NCBI RefSeq assembly: GCF_024171735.1
Contig: NZ_JAMTCH010000004.1
Coordinates: forward strand, 496,001-560,000
Length of the DNA stretch: 64,000 nt
From: Prauserella alba
Lineage (GTDB): Bacteria; Actinomycetota; Actinomycetes; Mycobacteriales; Pseudonocardiaceae
Direction of reading: 5' to 3'
A program made the translations under genes and the position numbers. The notes beneath the pieces were generated by a model. The model was not told the DNA's origin and searched no databases. It saw only the letters and a list, made by a program, of their open reading frames with translations. Shown in pieces: positions 14,995-22,868 of the stretch; the first letter of the stretch is position 1; every line of letters begins with the position of its first letter.

Positions 14995-17166
14995 TCACTC
15001 GTAGATCTCGCCCTTCTCGGCCTTGGCGACCAGCGAGGCCGGCGGCTCGAAGTGGTTGCCGTAGCGCGCGGCGAGCTCCCTGGAGCGCGCCACGAAGCCC
15101 TGCAGACCACCCTCGTAGCCGTTGATGTACTGGATCACACCACCGGTCCACGGCGGGAAGCCGATGCCCATGATCGAGCCGATGTTGGCGTCCTCGACGG
15201 TGTTGAGCACGCCCTCGTCGAAGCACTTCACGGTCTCCAGCGCCTCGGCGAAGAGCATGCGCTCCTTGAGGTCCTCGAACGGAACGTCGCCGCTTCCGCT
15301 GTCGAAGGCCTCCCGCAGGCCCGGCCACAGCTGTGTCCGGTTGCCCTCGTCGTCGTACTCGTAGAAACCCGACCCCGTCGAACGGCCCTTGCGGTCGAAC
15401 TCGTCGATCATCCGGTCGATGATCGCCTCCGACGGGTGGGCGTCCCACGTACCGCCTGCGGCCTCGATGGCCTCCTTGGTCTCGACCCGGATCTTGCGCG
15501 GCAACGTGAGCGTCAGCTCGTCCATCAGCTGCAGCGGCGGCGCCGGGTAGCCGGCCTGCGAACCGGCCTGCTCGATGGTGGCCGGCTCGACACCCTCACC
15601 GAGCGCGGCCACGGCCTCGGCGATGAACGTGCCGATGACCCGCGAGGTGAAGAAGCCCCGGCTGTCGTTCACCACGATCGGCGTCTTCTTGATCTGCAGC
15701 GTGTAGTCGAAGACCTTCGCCAGCGTGGCGTCGGAGGTCTTCTCACCGCGGATGATCTCCACGAGCGGCATCTTGTCGACCGGCGAGAAGAAGTGGATGC
15801 CGATGAAGTCCTCCTGCCGCTGCACGCCCTCGGCCAGGCCGGTGATGGGCAGCGTGGAGGTGTTGGAGCCGAGCACGGCGTCGGGGTTGACGACGTCCTC
15901 GATCTCCTGGAACACCTTGTGCTTGAGTTCGGTGCTCTCGAACACGGCCTCGATGACGAAGTCGACGCCCTTCAGGTCGGCCGGGTCGGCCGTCGGTGTG
16001 ATGCGGCCGAGCAGCGCGTCGGACTTCTCCTGCGTGGTCTTGCCCCGCTTGAGCGCCTTCTCCTCGAGCTTGGCCGCGTAGCCCTTGCCCTTCTCGGCGT
16101 TCTCCTGCGAGACGTCCTTGAGGACCACGTCGATGCCGGCCTTCGCCGACACGTAGGCGATGGCGGCACCCATCATGCCCGCGCCGAGCACGCCGACCTT
16201 CTTGGCCTGGTACTGCTCGTGGCCGTCGGGGCGCGATTCTCCTGCATTGATGGCCTGCAGGTCGAAGAAGAACGCCTTGGTCATGTTCTTCGCGACCTGG
16301 CCGGTGACGAGGCTGACGAAGTAGCGGGTCTCGATCAGACTCGCCGTGTCGACGTCGACCTGCGCGCCCTCGACGGCGGCGGACAGGATGGCACGCGGCG
16401 CCGGCATGGGCGCGCCCTTGAGCTGCTTGCGCAGGTTCGCGGGGAACGCGGGCAGGTTGGCGGCGAACTTCGGGTTCGACGGGCTGCCGCCCGGGATCTT
16501 GAAGCCCTTCTGGTCCCACGGCTGCACGCCGCCCTCGGGGTTCTCCTTGATCCACGCCTTGGCCTTCGGCAGCAGTTCGTCCACGCTGGACACCAGCTCG
16601 TCCACGAGGCCGAGCTCCAGTGCCTTGGCGGGCCGGTGCCGCTGACCCTGCACGAGGACGTTCATGATGGCGCTCTGGATGCCGAGCAGGCGGACCGTGC
16701 GCACGATGCCGCCGCCGCCGGGCAGCAGGCCCAGCGACACCTCGGGCAGGCCGATGGCCGTGCCCTTGACATCGGCGACGATCCGGCGGTGGCAGGCCAG
16801 CGCGATCTCCAGGCCGCCGCCGAGCGCCGCACCGTTGACGGCGGCGACGACGGGCTTGCCCAGCGTCTCGAGCCGGCGCAGCTGCCCCTTCAGTTCGTTG
16901 CTCGCTTCCGTGATCTCGGCGGCGTCGTCGGGCGTCGCCTTGATCAGGTCGTTCAGGTCTCCGCCCGCGAAGAACGTCTTCTTCGCCGAGGTCAGCACGA
17001 CACCGGTGATGGAGTCCTTCTCGGACTCGAGACGGTCGAGCACGACGCCCATCGACTCGCGGTAGTCCGCGTTCATCGTGTTGGCCGACTGCTTGGGGTC
17101 GTCCATCGTCAGGGTGACGATGCCGTCGGAGTCCTGCTCCCAGCGGATGGTCTTGGCTTCAGTCAT
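14995..17166 (-). CDS. fadB: FadB-type multifunctional enoyl-CoA hydratase / 3-hydroxyacyl-CoA dehydrogenase
   Basis: 723-residue beta-oxidation protein joining two activities. Residues about 1-190 are the crotonase (hydratase) domain with FFAGGDLNDL and NGAALGGGLEIALACH oxyanion-hole and catalytic regions. From about 310 the NAD-binding GVLGAGMMGAAIAYVSAKAG begins the 3-hydroxyacyl-CoA dehydrogenase, with catalytic His in GIHFFSPVDKMPLVEI and the NDSRGFFTSRV signature. The C-terminal helical domain follows. It acts on fatty acyl-CoA in the cytosol with the thiolase encoded 16 bp upstream. ATG 17166 fits the start of the hydratase fold. Probably one operon with fadA, driven from the promoter near 18460. 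Confidence 0.92.
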   Translation of the reverse strand: MTEAKTIRWEQDSDGIVTLTMDDPKQSANTMNADYRESMGVVLDRLESEKDSITGVVLTSAKKTFFAGGDLNDLIKATPDDAAEITEASNELKGQLRRLETLGKPVVAAVNGAALGGGLEIALACHRRIVADVKGTAIGLPEVSLGLLPGGGGIVRTVRLLGIQSAIMNVLVQGQRHRPAKALELGLVDELVSSVDELLPKAKAWIKENPEGGVQPWDQKGFKIPGGSPSNPKFAANLPAFPANLRKQLKGAPMPAPRAILSAAVEGAQVDVDTASLIETRYFVSLVTGQVAKNMTKAFFFDLQAINAGESRPDGHEQYQAKKVGVLGAGMMGAAIAYVSAKAGIDVVLKDVSQENAEKGKGYAAKLEEKALKRGKTTQEKSDALLGRITPTADPADLKGVDFVIEAVFESTELKHKVFQEIEDVVNPDAVLGSNTSTLPITGLAEGVQRQEDFIGIHFFSPVDKMPLVEIIRGEKTSDATLAKVFDYTLQIKKTPIVVNDSRGFFTSRVIGTFIAEAVAALGEGVEPATIEQAGSQAGYPAPPLQLMDELTLTLPRKIRVETKEAIEAAGGTWDAHPSEAIIDRMIDEFDRKGRSTGSGFYEYDDEGNRTQLWPGLREAFDSGSGDVPFEDLKERMLFAEALETVKCFDEGVLNTVEDANIGSIMGIGFPPWTGGVIQYINGYEGGLQGFVARSRELAARYGNHFEPPASLVAKAEKGEIYE

Positions 17167-17182
17167 TGTTGTTCGCTCGCCC

Positions 17183-18394
17183 TCACACACGCTCGATGAT
17201 CGTGCCGATACCCATACCGCCGCCGATGCACAGCGACAGCAACGCGCGCCGCTCCTGGCGCCGCTCCAGCTCGTCGACCATCGTGCCGAGGATCATCGCG
17301 CCGGTGGCGCCGAGCGGGTGACCCATCGCGATGGCGCCGCCGTTGACGTTGACCTTCTCCTCGGGGAGCTTCAGGTCCTTCATCCACTTCATGACGACCG
17401 AGGCGAACGCCTCGTTCAGCTCGAACAGGTCGATGTCGTCGGTGGTCATGCCCGCCTGCGCGAGTACCTTCTCGGTGGCGGGCGTCGGACCGGTGAGCAT
17501 GATCGTCGGATCCGATCCCGTGATCGCGGCCGACACGATGCGAGCCCGCGGCGTCAGGCCGAGGTCCTTGCCGACCTGCTCGTTGCCGATCAGCACCAGC
17601 CCGGCGCCGTCGACGATGCCCGACGAGTTGCCGCCGGTGTGGACGTGGTCGATCTTCTCGACCTGGTGGTACTTCTGCAGCGCCACCGCGTCGAAACCGC
17701 CCATCTCGCCGATACCTTCGAAGGCGGGCTTGAGCTTGGCCAGGTCCTCCACCGTGGTGCCGGGCCTGCGGTGCTCGTCGTGGTCGAGGATCGTCACGCC
17801 GTTCATGTCCTTGACCGGCACGACCGACTTGGCGAAGTAGCCACCGGACCACGCCGCCTCGGCCCTGTCCTGCGAACGGACGGCGAAGCGGTCGACGTCG
17901 TCACGCGAGAAGCCCTCGAGGGTGGCGATCAGGTCGGCACCGATGCCCTGCGGCACGAAGTAGGTGTCGTAGTTCGTCGCCGGGTCGGTGAACATCGCGC
18001 CGCCGTCGGTGCCCATGGGAACCCGCGACATGGACTCGACGCCGCCTGCCAGCAGCAGGCCCTCCCAACCGGAGCGCACGCGCGCGGCGGCCTGGTTGAC
18101 GGCTTCGAGACCCGACGAGCAGAACCGGTTGAGCTGCACGCCCGCGACCGTGTCGGGCAGGCCGCCCGCCATCGCCGCGGCCCGCGCGATGTCGGCGCCC
18201 TGGTCGCCGACCGGCGAGACGACGCCGAGGACGATGTCCTCGATCCTGGCCGGGTCGAGACCCGGGTGCCTGCTCTTGAGCTCGTCGATCAGACCCGTGA
18301 CCAGGTCGACCGGCTTCGTCCCGTGCAGGGCTCCGCCCTTGTTCTTGCCACGAGGCGTGCGGATCGCCTCGTAGATGAACGCCTCTGTACTCAC
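17183..18394 (-). CDS. fadA: Acetyl-CoA acetyltransferase (beta-oxidation thiolase)
   Basis: 403-residue thiolase cleaving 3-ketoacyl-CoA with CoA in the last beta-oxidation step. Nucleophile Cys92 in [16 protein letters not shown], the [10 protein letters not shown] motif, His in [16 protein letters not shown], and proton-donating Cys389 in [12 protein letters not shown] are all present, so the enzyme looks intact. GTG 18394 has AAGGA eight bases before it. It is the first gene of the fadA-fadB operon. Its upstream region carries a motif at 18469-18487 nearly identical to one before the carboxylase operon, suggesting a shared TetR regulator. Confidence 0.93.
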   Translation of the reverse strand: MSTEAFIYEAIRTPRGKNKGGALHGTKPVDLVTGLIDELKSRHPGLDPARIEDIVLGVVSPVGDQGADIARAAAMAGGLPDTVAGVQLNRFCSSGLEAVNQAAARVRSGWEGLLLAGGVESMSRVPMGTDGGAMFTDPATNYDTYFVPQGIGADLIATLEGFSRDDVDRFAVRSQDRAEAAWSGGYFAKSVVPVKDMNGVTILDHDEHRRPGTTVEDLAKLKPAFEGIGEMGGFDAVALQKYHQVEKIDHVHTGGNSSGIVDGAGLVLIGNEQVGKDLGLTPRARIVSAAITGSDPTIMLTGPTPATEKVLAQAGMTTDDIDLFELNEAFASVVMKWMKDLKLPEEKVNVNGGAIAMGHPLGATGAMILGTMVDELERRQERRALLSLCIGGGMGIGTIIERV

Positions 18395-18468
18395 ACCAAC
18401 GGTCCTTCCTCGCGGCTGACGGCAAGCACGCAGCCGACCTGGTCGACAGTGTCCATGCATGTAGATCC

Positions 18469-18487
18469 GGTGCTAATCGCTACTAAC
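18469..18487 (-). promoter_or_regulatory. Predicted TetR-type operator before fadA
   Basis: Read on the minus strand the site is GTTAGTAGCGATTAGCACC. It matches GTTAGTAGCCGTTAACACC before the carboxylase operon (49633-49651) at 16 of 19 positions. It lies about 75 bp before the fadA start and about 70 bp before the divergent tandem-TetR gene. Which regulator binds is unknown. Confidence 0.65.
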
Positions 18488-18557
18488 ATAATCCGCCTTA
18501 TTCCCATGGTGTCAATGGGTTGTCAGCTGAACTGGCCACGCTAAAGTTGTCTCACCT

Positions 18558-19967
18558 ATGGCACGGACAGCACCCGGCGGCAAAGGGCCCCGCGCAAGCG
18601 ACAAGCGGCCCCGCGACCGCAAGACGCAGCTCGCCGCCGTCGCGGCCGAGCTGTTCCGTGCGCGCGGCTATCACGGGGTGGGCATCAACGACATCGCCGC
18701 GGCCGCCGGCATCACGGGGCCCGCGCTGTACCGCCACTTCAAGGACAAGCAGGCGATCCTCGCGCACGTGTTGCGCGCAGGCCTGGAAGAGATCGAGGAC
18801 GCCACCGGCGCCGCATCCCTGGCAGGCGCCCACCCCTCACCGGACCAGCTCAGCACTCTGCTGGCGGAGCTCGCAGGGAAATCGGTCGACCGCAGGGACG
18901 CCGCGGCACTGTGGCGCTGGGAAGGCAGGCACCTCGACGTCGAAACCCAGCGTGACCTGCGGGAACGTTCCGGGGCAATGCTCGCGACGTGGACCAAGTT
19001 GCTGCTGCGGGTCCGACCGGAACTGCCACCCGAGGACGCCGAACTGCTGTGCTGGGCGGGACTCTCGGTGTTCGGCAGCGTGTCCGTCCACCGCACGAGC
19101 GTGCCGAAACGACGGTTCGAACAGCTGCTCGTCGACATCGCCACCCGCGTACTGAAGACCGACCTGCCTGCCGGCTCCGCACCGCCCGGCACCGACGCAC
19201 CCTCCCCCACCACGGCATTCGGCACGGCGACGGACGGCACTGTGACGCACGGCGCTGCAACGGATGACCCTGTGACATCGCAGGCGCCGACGTCGAGTGC
19301 GGCATCGGGTGTGGCGGCGCCCGGTGGCCGCGCCCTGGCCGAACCGCTCACGGCACCGTCCCGTCGAGAGCAGATCCTCACCGAGGCCACCGAGCTGTTC
19401 GCGTCCCACGGGTTCAGCGCCGTCAGCATGGACGACATCGGCCGTGCAGCCGGCATCGCGGGGCCGAGCGTGTATCGGCACTTTCCCAGCAAGGCGAGCC
19501 TGCTGGGCGCCATCGGGCGCAGGGCGGGCGACCGTCTCCTGCTCGCCGCGGAGGACGCGCTGCGTTCCGACGGCGAGTGGCCGGCGCTGCAGCGGCTCGC
19601 CGAGTCCTACGTCGCGACACTGACGGGCCAGCCGGAGTTGCTCGTGTCGTTCTCCGTCGACCGAGTGCACATCGACGAACGCGACCGCCCCGAACTACTG
19701 CGGATCCAGCGCGAGTACGTCGCCCATTGGGTCCGGCTGCTGGAAGCCGCACGCCCCGAACTCGACGCCAGGGAAGCGAAGATCACCGTGCACGCCGCAC
19801 TCACCGTGGCGAACGACCTCACCCGGACCCGCAGGGTCAATCGCAGGCCCGACCTTCCCGCCGAGCTGGTCACGCTCATGGCCACCGTGCTGGGCGGACA
19901 CACCCACGATGCGGAACGGGCCCCGCGGTCGACGGAGCCGTCCGGCCAGGTCGGACACGCCCAGTAG
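18558..19967 (+). CDS. Tandem TetR regulator (two TetR units in one chain)
   Basis: 469-residue protein made of two complete TetR-type repressors. Unit 1 (about 18-200) has the helix-turn-helix AAELFRARGYHGVGINDIAAAAGITGPALYRHFKDK, shown here as contiguous short blocks VGINDIAAAAG and ITGPALYRHFKDK. Unit 2 (about 266-450) repeats it as VSMDDIGRAAG and IAGPSVYRHFPSK. A Thr/Ala/Ser-rich linker spans 205-265. Ordinary TetR proteins work as dimers of about 200 residues, so this may act as a covalent dimer or bind two half-sites. It sits between fadA and the fadE pair and probably regulates fatty-acid oxidation. ATG 18558 is close to the promoter, with no obvious Shine-Dalgarno. Confidence 0.85.
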   Translation: MARTAPGGKGPRASDKRPRDRKTQLAAVAAELFRARGYHGVGINDIAAAAGITGPALYRHFKDKQAILAHVLRAGLEEIEDATGAASLAGAHPSPDQLSTLLAELAGKSVDRRDAAALWRWEGRHLDVETQRDLRERSGAMLATWTKLLLRVRPELPPEDAELLCWAGLSVFGSVSVHRTSVPKRRFEQLLVDIATRVLKTDLPAGSAPPGTDAPSPTTAFGTATDGTVTHGAATDDPVTSQAPTSSAASGVAAPGGRALAEPLTAPSRREQILTEATELFASHGFSAVSMDDIGRAAGIAGPSVYRHFPSKASLLGAIGRRAGDRLLLAAEDALRSDGEWPALQRLAESYVATLTGQPELLVSFSVDRVHIDERDRPELLRIQREYVAHWVRLLEAARPELDAREAKITVHAALTVANDLTRTRRVNRRPDLPAELVTLMATVLGGHTHDAERAPRSTEPSGQVGHAQ

Positions 19968-20142
19968 GACACGCCGTGCAGAGTCTCCGTCCCGACTCTC
20001 ACCTCGGCTCCGACCCTCACCCGGCCGCGACTCGCACACTCTGCCGTGACCGGCCGCGCTCGTCCCGGAAGGCCGCGCGCCATGGGAGGCGCCACCTCGG
20101 CCTCGCGCGCCCCCTACTGGCGAGTCACCGGCGTTCGCGTTA

Positions 20143-20160
20143 ACCTACTCGCGAGTAGGT
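20143..20160. promoter_or_regulatory. Perfect 18-bp palindromic operator before the fadE pair
   Basis: ACCTACTCGCGAGTAGGT is a perfect palindrome ending 17 bp before the first acyl-CoA dehydrogenase start. A diverged version, CCTACTGGCGAGTCACC, lies about 30 bp upstream (from 20113). Palindromes of this length beside beta-oxidation genes are typical TetR operators; the tandem-TetR encoded just upstream is the natural candidate. Confidence 0.75.
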
Positions 20161-20177
20161 AACCGAAGGGGATGACT

Positions 20178-21509
20178 GTGGCTCGACAGAATCCGCAGCA
20201 GGGGCGCGACGCCATGGGCCTCGGCCTCGCCGCGCTGAACCGGCTGGCAGGAAGCAAGCTGATCGACCGCGCGGGGCTGCGCAAGCCCGTGGAGGGTCTC
20301 GTCTCGTCGGCCACCCGTGCCGGCTTCCAGGCGGTGGGCGCGGCCAACCGCACGTTCAAGGCGACGACGCGGCTCGGCAAGCCGGCGCGCCTCGAAAAGG
20401 CTCCCGAGGCCTCGCTGTTCGACCTCGAACCGACCGACGAGCAGCAGATGATCGTCGAGACGGTCGACGAGTTCGCGGCGGAACAGCTGCGGCCCGCGGC
20501 GGCCGAGGCCGACGACAAGCTCGCGCCCCCGGACGGCCTGCTGGGCAGGGCCGCCGAACTCGGCGTGACGCAGATCGGCATCCCCGAGGAGCTCGGCGGT
20601 GTCGGCTCGGAGCGGTCGGTCGTCACCAACGCGCTGGTGGCCGAGTCGCTGGCCCACGGTGACATGGGGCTGGCCGTGGCGGTGCTCGCGCCGTCGGCGG
20701 TGAGCAACACGCTCGTGCAGTGGGGCGACGCCGACCAGCAGGCGACCTACGTTCCCGCGTTCGCGGGTGAGCATGTGCCGGCCGCGGCGCTGGCGCTGCA
20801 GGAGCGCACCCCGCTGTTCGATCCGTTCACCCCGAGGACCCGCGCGAAGCGCACCCCGAACGGCTACCGGCTGGACGGCGTGAAATCGCTCGTGCCGCGC
20901 GGCGCGGACGCCGAACTGTTCGTCATCTCGGCCGACCTCGAAGGCCGCGGTCCCGCATTGTTCATCGTCGAGGCGGCCACCGCGGGCGTGTCGGTGGAAG
21001 CCGAGCCGGCGATGGGCCTGCGCAGCGCCGCGACGGCGCAGCTCGTGCTCAACAACGTGACGCTGCCCGCGGGCGCGCTGCTGGGCGGCGGCAGCCGCGA
21101 GGTGTTCGCCGACGTCGTGCGCCTGTCCCGGATCGGCTGGGCGGCGCTCGCGTGCGGCACGGGCAAGGCGGTGCTCGACTACGTCGTCCCGTACGTCAAC
21201 GAGCGTGAAGCGTTCGGCGAGCCGATCAGCCACCGCCAGGGGGTGGCGTTCCAGGTGTCGGACATCGCGATCGAGCTGGAGAGCATGCGGCTGACGATGT
21301 TGCGTGCCGCCTCCCGGGCCGAGCAGGGCAGGCCCTACGCCCGCGAGGTCGCACTGGCCCGCAAACTCGCGACGGACAAGGGCATGCAGATCGGCAGCGC
21401 GGGCGTGCAGCTGCTCGGCGGGCACGGCTTCATCAAGGAGCACCCCGTGGAGCGCTGGTACCGCGACCTGCGCGCGATCGGCGCCGTCGACGGCATCGTT
21501 CTCCTGTAG
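20178..21509 (+). CDS. Acyl-CoA dehydrogenase, FadE24-like partner subunit
   Basis: 443-residue flavoprotein of the acyl-CoA dehydrogenase family with an unusual N-terminal extension of about 75 residues before the first helical domain (FDLEPTDEQQMIVETVDEFAAEQL). The middle and C-terminal domains are recognisable (ALQERTPLFDPF, FGEPISHRQGVAFQVSDIAIELE, LGGHGFIKEHPVERWYRDLR). The C-terminus stops at AIGAVDGIVLL and lacks the EGT loop carrying the usual catalytic Glu. Order, length and a second fadE directly behind resemble mycobacterial fadE24-fadE23. GTG 20178 is preferred because GAAGGGG (20165-20171) is 6 bp before it; ATG 20172 would touch that site. Confidence 0.85.
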   Translation: MARQNPQQGRDAMGLGLAALNRLAGSKLIDRAGLRKPVEGLVSSATRAGFQAVGAANRTFKATTRLGKPARLEKAPEASLFDLEPTDEQQMIVETVDEFAAEQLRPAAAEADDKLAPPDGLLGRAAELGVTQIGIPEELGGVGSERSVVTNALVAESLAHGDMGLAVAVLAPSAVSNTLVQWGDADQQATYVPAFAGEHVPAAALALQERTPLFDPFTPRTRAKRTPNGYRLDGVKSLVPRGADAELFVISADLEGRGPALFIVEAATAGVSVEAEPAMGLRSAATAQLVLNNVTLPAGALLGGGSREVFADVVRLSRIGWAALACGTGKAVLDYVVPYVNEREAFGEPISHRQGVAFQVSDIAIELESMRLTMLRAASRAEQGRPYAREVALARKLATDKGMQIGSAGVQLLGGHGFIKEHPVERWYRDLRAIGAVDGIVLL

Positions 21510-21531
21510 AGCAGCGCAGAAAGGGCTTGCT

Positions 21532-22740
21532 GTGATCAACCTCGAGATCCCCAAGAAGGCCAAGGCGCTGGTCAACCAGGCGCACCAGGCGGCAGCGGAA
21601 GTGTTCCGCCCGAATTCGCGGAAGTACGACCGTGCCGAGCACGCGTATCCTACCGAGCTGGATATGTTGGCGTCCCTGTTGGACGGTCTGAATTCGTCCG
21701 GTGAGGGCGGCGCCGGCGCCTCCGGGGTACGCAAGGACGACGGCGACGACGACAGGGGCAACCGCAACGGCGGCAACCTGTCCACCGTGCTCGGCGCGAT
21801 CGAGATGTGCTGGGGCGACGTGGCGCTGCTGCTGTCGATGCCCAGGCAGGGCCTCGGCAACGCGGCGATCGCGTCGGTGGCGAACGACGAGCAGCTCGAG
21901 CGGTTCAAGGGCAAGTGGGCCGCGATGGCGATCACGGAGCCGAGCTTCGGTTCCGACTCGGCGGCGGTGAGTGCGACCGCGGAACTCGACGGCGACGAGT
22001 ACGTCATCAACGGTGAGAAGATCTTCGTGACCGCGGGTGAGCGGGCGGACTGCGTCGTCGTGTGGGCCTCGTTGGACCGGTCGAAGGGCCGCGCGGCGAT
22101 CAAGTCGTTCGTCGTCGAGAAGGGCACGCCGGGCTTCGAAGTGGTGCGGTTGGAGCACAAACTCGGCATCCGCGCCTCGGACACGGCCGTGCTGCGGTTC
22201 GACAACTGCCGTGTTCCCAAGGAGAACCTGCTCGGCAGCCCGGAGATCGACACGAAGACGGGTTTCGCGGGGGTCATGCAGACCTTCGACAACACCCGAC
22301 CCATGGTCGCTGCGATGGCGGTCGGCGTCGCGCGGGCTGCGTTGGAGGAGACCCGGCGTGTGCTCGAGGACGCAGGCGTCGACATCGACTACGACAAGCC
22401 CGCGAACGCCCAGAGTGCCGCAGCCGCCACGTTCCTCCAGTTGGAGGCCGATTACGAAGCGGCCTACCTGCTCACCCTCGAATCGGCGTGGATGGCCGAC
22501 AACCGCAAGCCGAATTCACTGCAGGCCTCGATGGCCAAGGCCAAGGCGGGACGGTCCGGTGTGGACATCACGCTGCGGTGCGTCGAGCTCGCCGGCGTGT
22601 ACGGCTACACGGAGGAGTCGCTGCTCGAGAAATGGAGCCGTGACGCGAAGATCCTCGACATCTTCGAAGGCACCCAGCAGATCCAGCAGCTCATCATCGC
22701 CCGGCGCCTGCTCGGCAAGTCCAGCGCCGAACTGAAGTAG
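21532..22740 (+). CDS. Acyl-CoA dehydrogenase, FadE23-like
   Basis: 402-residue acyl-CoA dehydrogenase that introduces the trans-2 double bond into acyl-CoA using FAD. ITEPSFGSDSAAVSATAE and GEKIFVTAGERAD form the FAD/acyl-binding middle domain. KWSRDAKILDIFEGTQQIQQLIIARRL at the end includes the Glu found at the catalytic position in many family members. A low-complexity loop rich in Gly/Asp/Asn (about residues 57-80) replaces part of the N-terminal domain. GTG 21532 lies 22 bp after the previous gene, with AAAGGG upstream. The tight pairing suggests a mixed complex of the two FadE proteins. Confidence 0.88.
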   Translation: MINLEIPKKAKALVNQAHQAAAEVFRPNSRKYDRAEHAYPTELDMLASLLDGLNSSGEGGAGASGVRKDDGDDDRGNRNGGNLSTVLGAIEMCWGDVALLLSMPRQGLGNAAIASVANDEQLERFKGKWAAMAITEPSFGSDSAAVSATAELDGDEYVINGEKIFVTAGERADCVVVWASLDRSKGRAAIKSFVVEKGTPGFEVVRLEHKLGIRASDTAVLRFDNCRVPKENLLGSPEIDTKTGFAGVMQTFDNTRPMVAAMAVGVARAALEETRRVLEDAGVDIDYDKPANAQSAAAATFLQLEADYEAAYLLTLESAWMADNRKPNSLQASMAKAKAGRSGVDITLRCVELAGVYGYTEESLLEKWSRDAKILDIFEGTQQIQQLIIARRLLGKSSAELK

Positions 22741-22747
22741 GTTGTGG

Positions 22748-22803
22748 AACAAGGGAAACAGCCCGTCGACTGTGTTGCGCAGTGAGCGGGCGGTTTCCTT
22801 GTT
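22748..22803. terminator. Bidirectional terminator between fadE and the foreign gene
   Basis: AACAAGGGAAACAGCCCG (22748-22765) pairs with CGGGCGGTTTCCTTGTT (22787-22803) with one bulge and one mismatch. It is AT-richer than local DNA, ends in a short T stretch on one strand and starts with A on the other, and sits between convergent genes. Confidence 0.75.
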
Positions 22804-22868
22804 TGCCAACTTCCTGTGCTAGCTAGTATCGCGTGTCGTTAGTTTCTGAACAGAATAGTTGCGCCCGC

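Noticed and set aside
14959-17199. 746-codon open frame on the plus strand
   Set aside because: It is antisense to fadB, which shows complete hydratase and dehydrogenase motifs; the plus-strand product is low-complexity Arg/Leu/Val sequence.
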